Positions 38,662 to 38,912 of a stretch of 38,912 nt of DNA are shown in pieces. The notes beneath the pieces were generated by a model. That model had not been told where the DNA came from. It worked only from the letters and a program-made list of their open reading frames with translations, and searched no databases. A program made the translations under genes and the position numbers. How positions within the stretch are numbered: the stretch's first letter is position 1; the number at the start of each line of letters is the position of its first letter. The stretch is from a virus, in the IMG/VR virus record IMGVR_UViG_3300046010_008210, positions 1 through 38,912 of that record; one strand, 5' to 3'.

Positions 38662-38912
38662 GTGTCACACCTGTAAGGGGCCAATGCCATCAGAACCTGC
38701 CCGCGTGCATTGATTGCCACCGCGTAGCAGCCAAATCCGCTATCCGTCGTCGCGTAGGTGTTCAGGTTCACATCGTCCGTCAGATCGAACGACCGCACCA
38801 CGAGCCCGGTGTTCATGTCGAGTTCGATCATCTCGGCCTTGGTTGCGCTGGGCGTGCCGTTGTTGTCCCACCCGTTGCACCGATTGAAGCCAAACACGGG
38901 GTTCCCGCTGGT
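38658..38912 (-). CDS. C-terminal part of a beta-rich tail or adsorption protein (N-terminus off window)
   Basis: The frame is open at the right edge and ends at TGA 38658, overlapping the ATG of the next gene. The visible residues (SGNPVFGFNRCNGWDNNG; EMIELDMNTGLVVRSFDLTD; YAVAINARGQVLMALAPYRC) read like the last strands of a propeller or WD40-like protein, as in podoviral tail proteins. A GTG within the frame at 38897 is unlikely to be the true start. Function beyond a tail association is not assignable. Confidence 0.5.
   Translation of the reverse strand, partial: TSGNPVFGFNRCNGWDNNGTPSATKAEMIELDMNTGLVVRSFDLTDDVNLNTYATTDSGFGCYAVAINARGQVLMALAPYRCDT

Noticed and set aside
1-38912. tRNA genes, CRISPR arrays, insertion sequences
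   Set aside because: No cloverleaf-like segments, regularly spaced repeats, or transposase genes were seen on either strand.

Overview
This window is most of a temperate, podovirus-like phage or prophage genome from a high-GC bacterial host. It carries portal, large terminase, a scaffold-like protein, a tail-nozzle-like protein, ejection-type internal virion proteins, a tyrosine integrase and a RecE/RecT/RusA-type recombination set. Nothing in the sequence names the host. Almost every gene lies on the minus strand, so transcription runs from high to low coordinates. Only two small genes are supported on the plus strand (7397-7831 and 20226-20435). The window cuts through genes at both ends. 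No major capsid protein, endolysin, RNA polymerase, DNA polymerase, tRNA or CRISPR array is visible.

Layout in transcription order. (1) 38912-30238: end of a tail or adsorption protein, a cluster of small membrane proteins that may belong to lysis, a large beta-rich tail protein, a GT32-type glycosyltransferase, beta-rich and cupin-like structural proteins, and two ejection-type internal virion proteins. (2) 30234-20437: one 3265-residue polyvalent protein with a zincin (HEMGH) domain, about a quarter of the window. (3) 20226-20435 (+): a small two-helix membrane protein, divergent from the integrase (18570-20018) across a region with DNA dyads. (4) 18567-13192: recombination and replication genes (RecE/YqaJ-like nuclease, coiled-coil partner, RecT, replication initiator-like protein, possible helicase loader). 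(5) 13195-7773: about 17 very small genes, mostly joined by 4-base ATGA or GTGA overlaps: winged-helix proteins, RusA-like resolvase, zinc-binding mini-proteins, an ABA-sandwich-like protein, and a pair of DNA-binding proteins (wHTH plus a lone LuxR-type HTH). (6) 7344-1: packaging and head genes (structural protein, SH3-like mini-protein, SGNH hydrolase-like protein, terminase, portal, zinc ribbon, scaffold).

The genes suggest a temperate life cycle. The integrase and its dyad-rich 3' end handle integration, the RecE/RecT/RusA set handles annealing-type recombination, and the early mini-gene operon leads into a late programme. Two copies of a 26-base element, each followed by a hairpin and a start codon (upstream of 7344 and of the portal at 2884), look like late promoters. 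A separate CTAGCAC...GTG palindrome occurs three times, each 33-64 bases before a start codon. The middle copy precedes the two regulator genes, suggesting a phage-encoded regulon.
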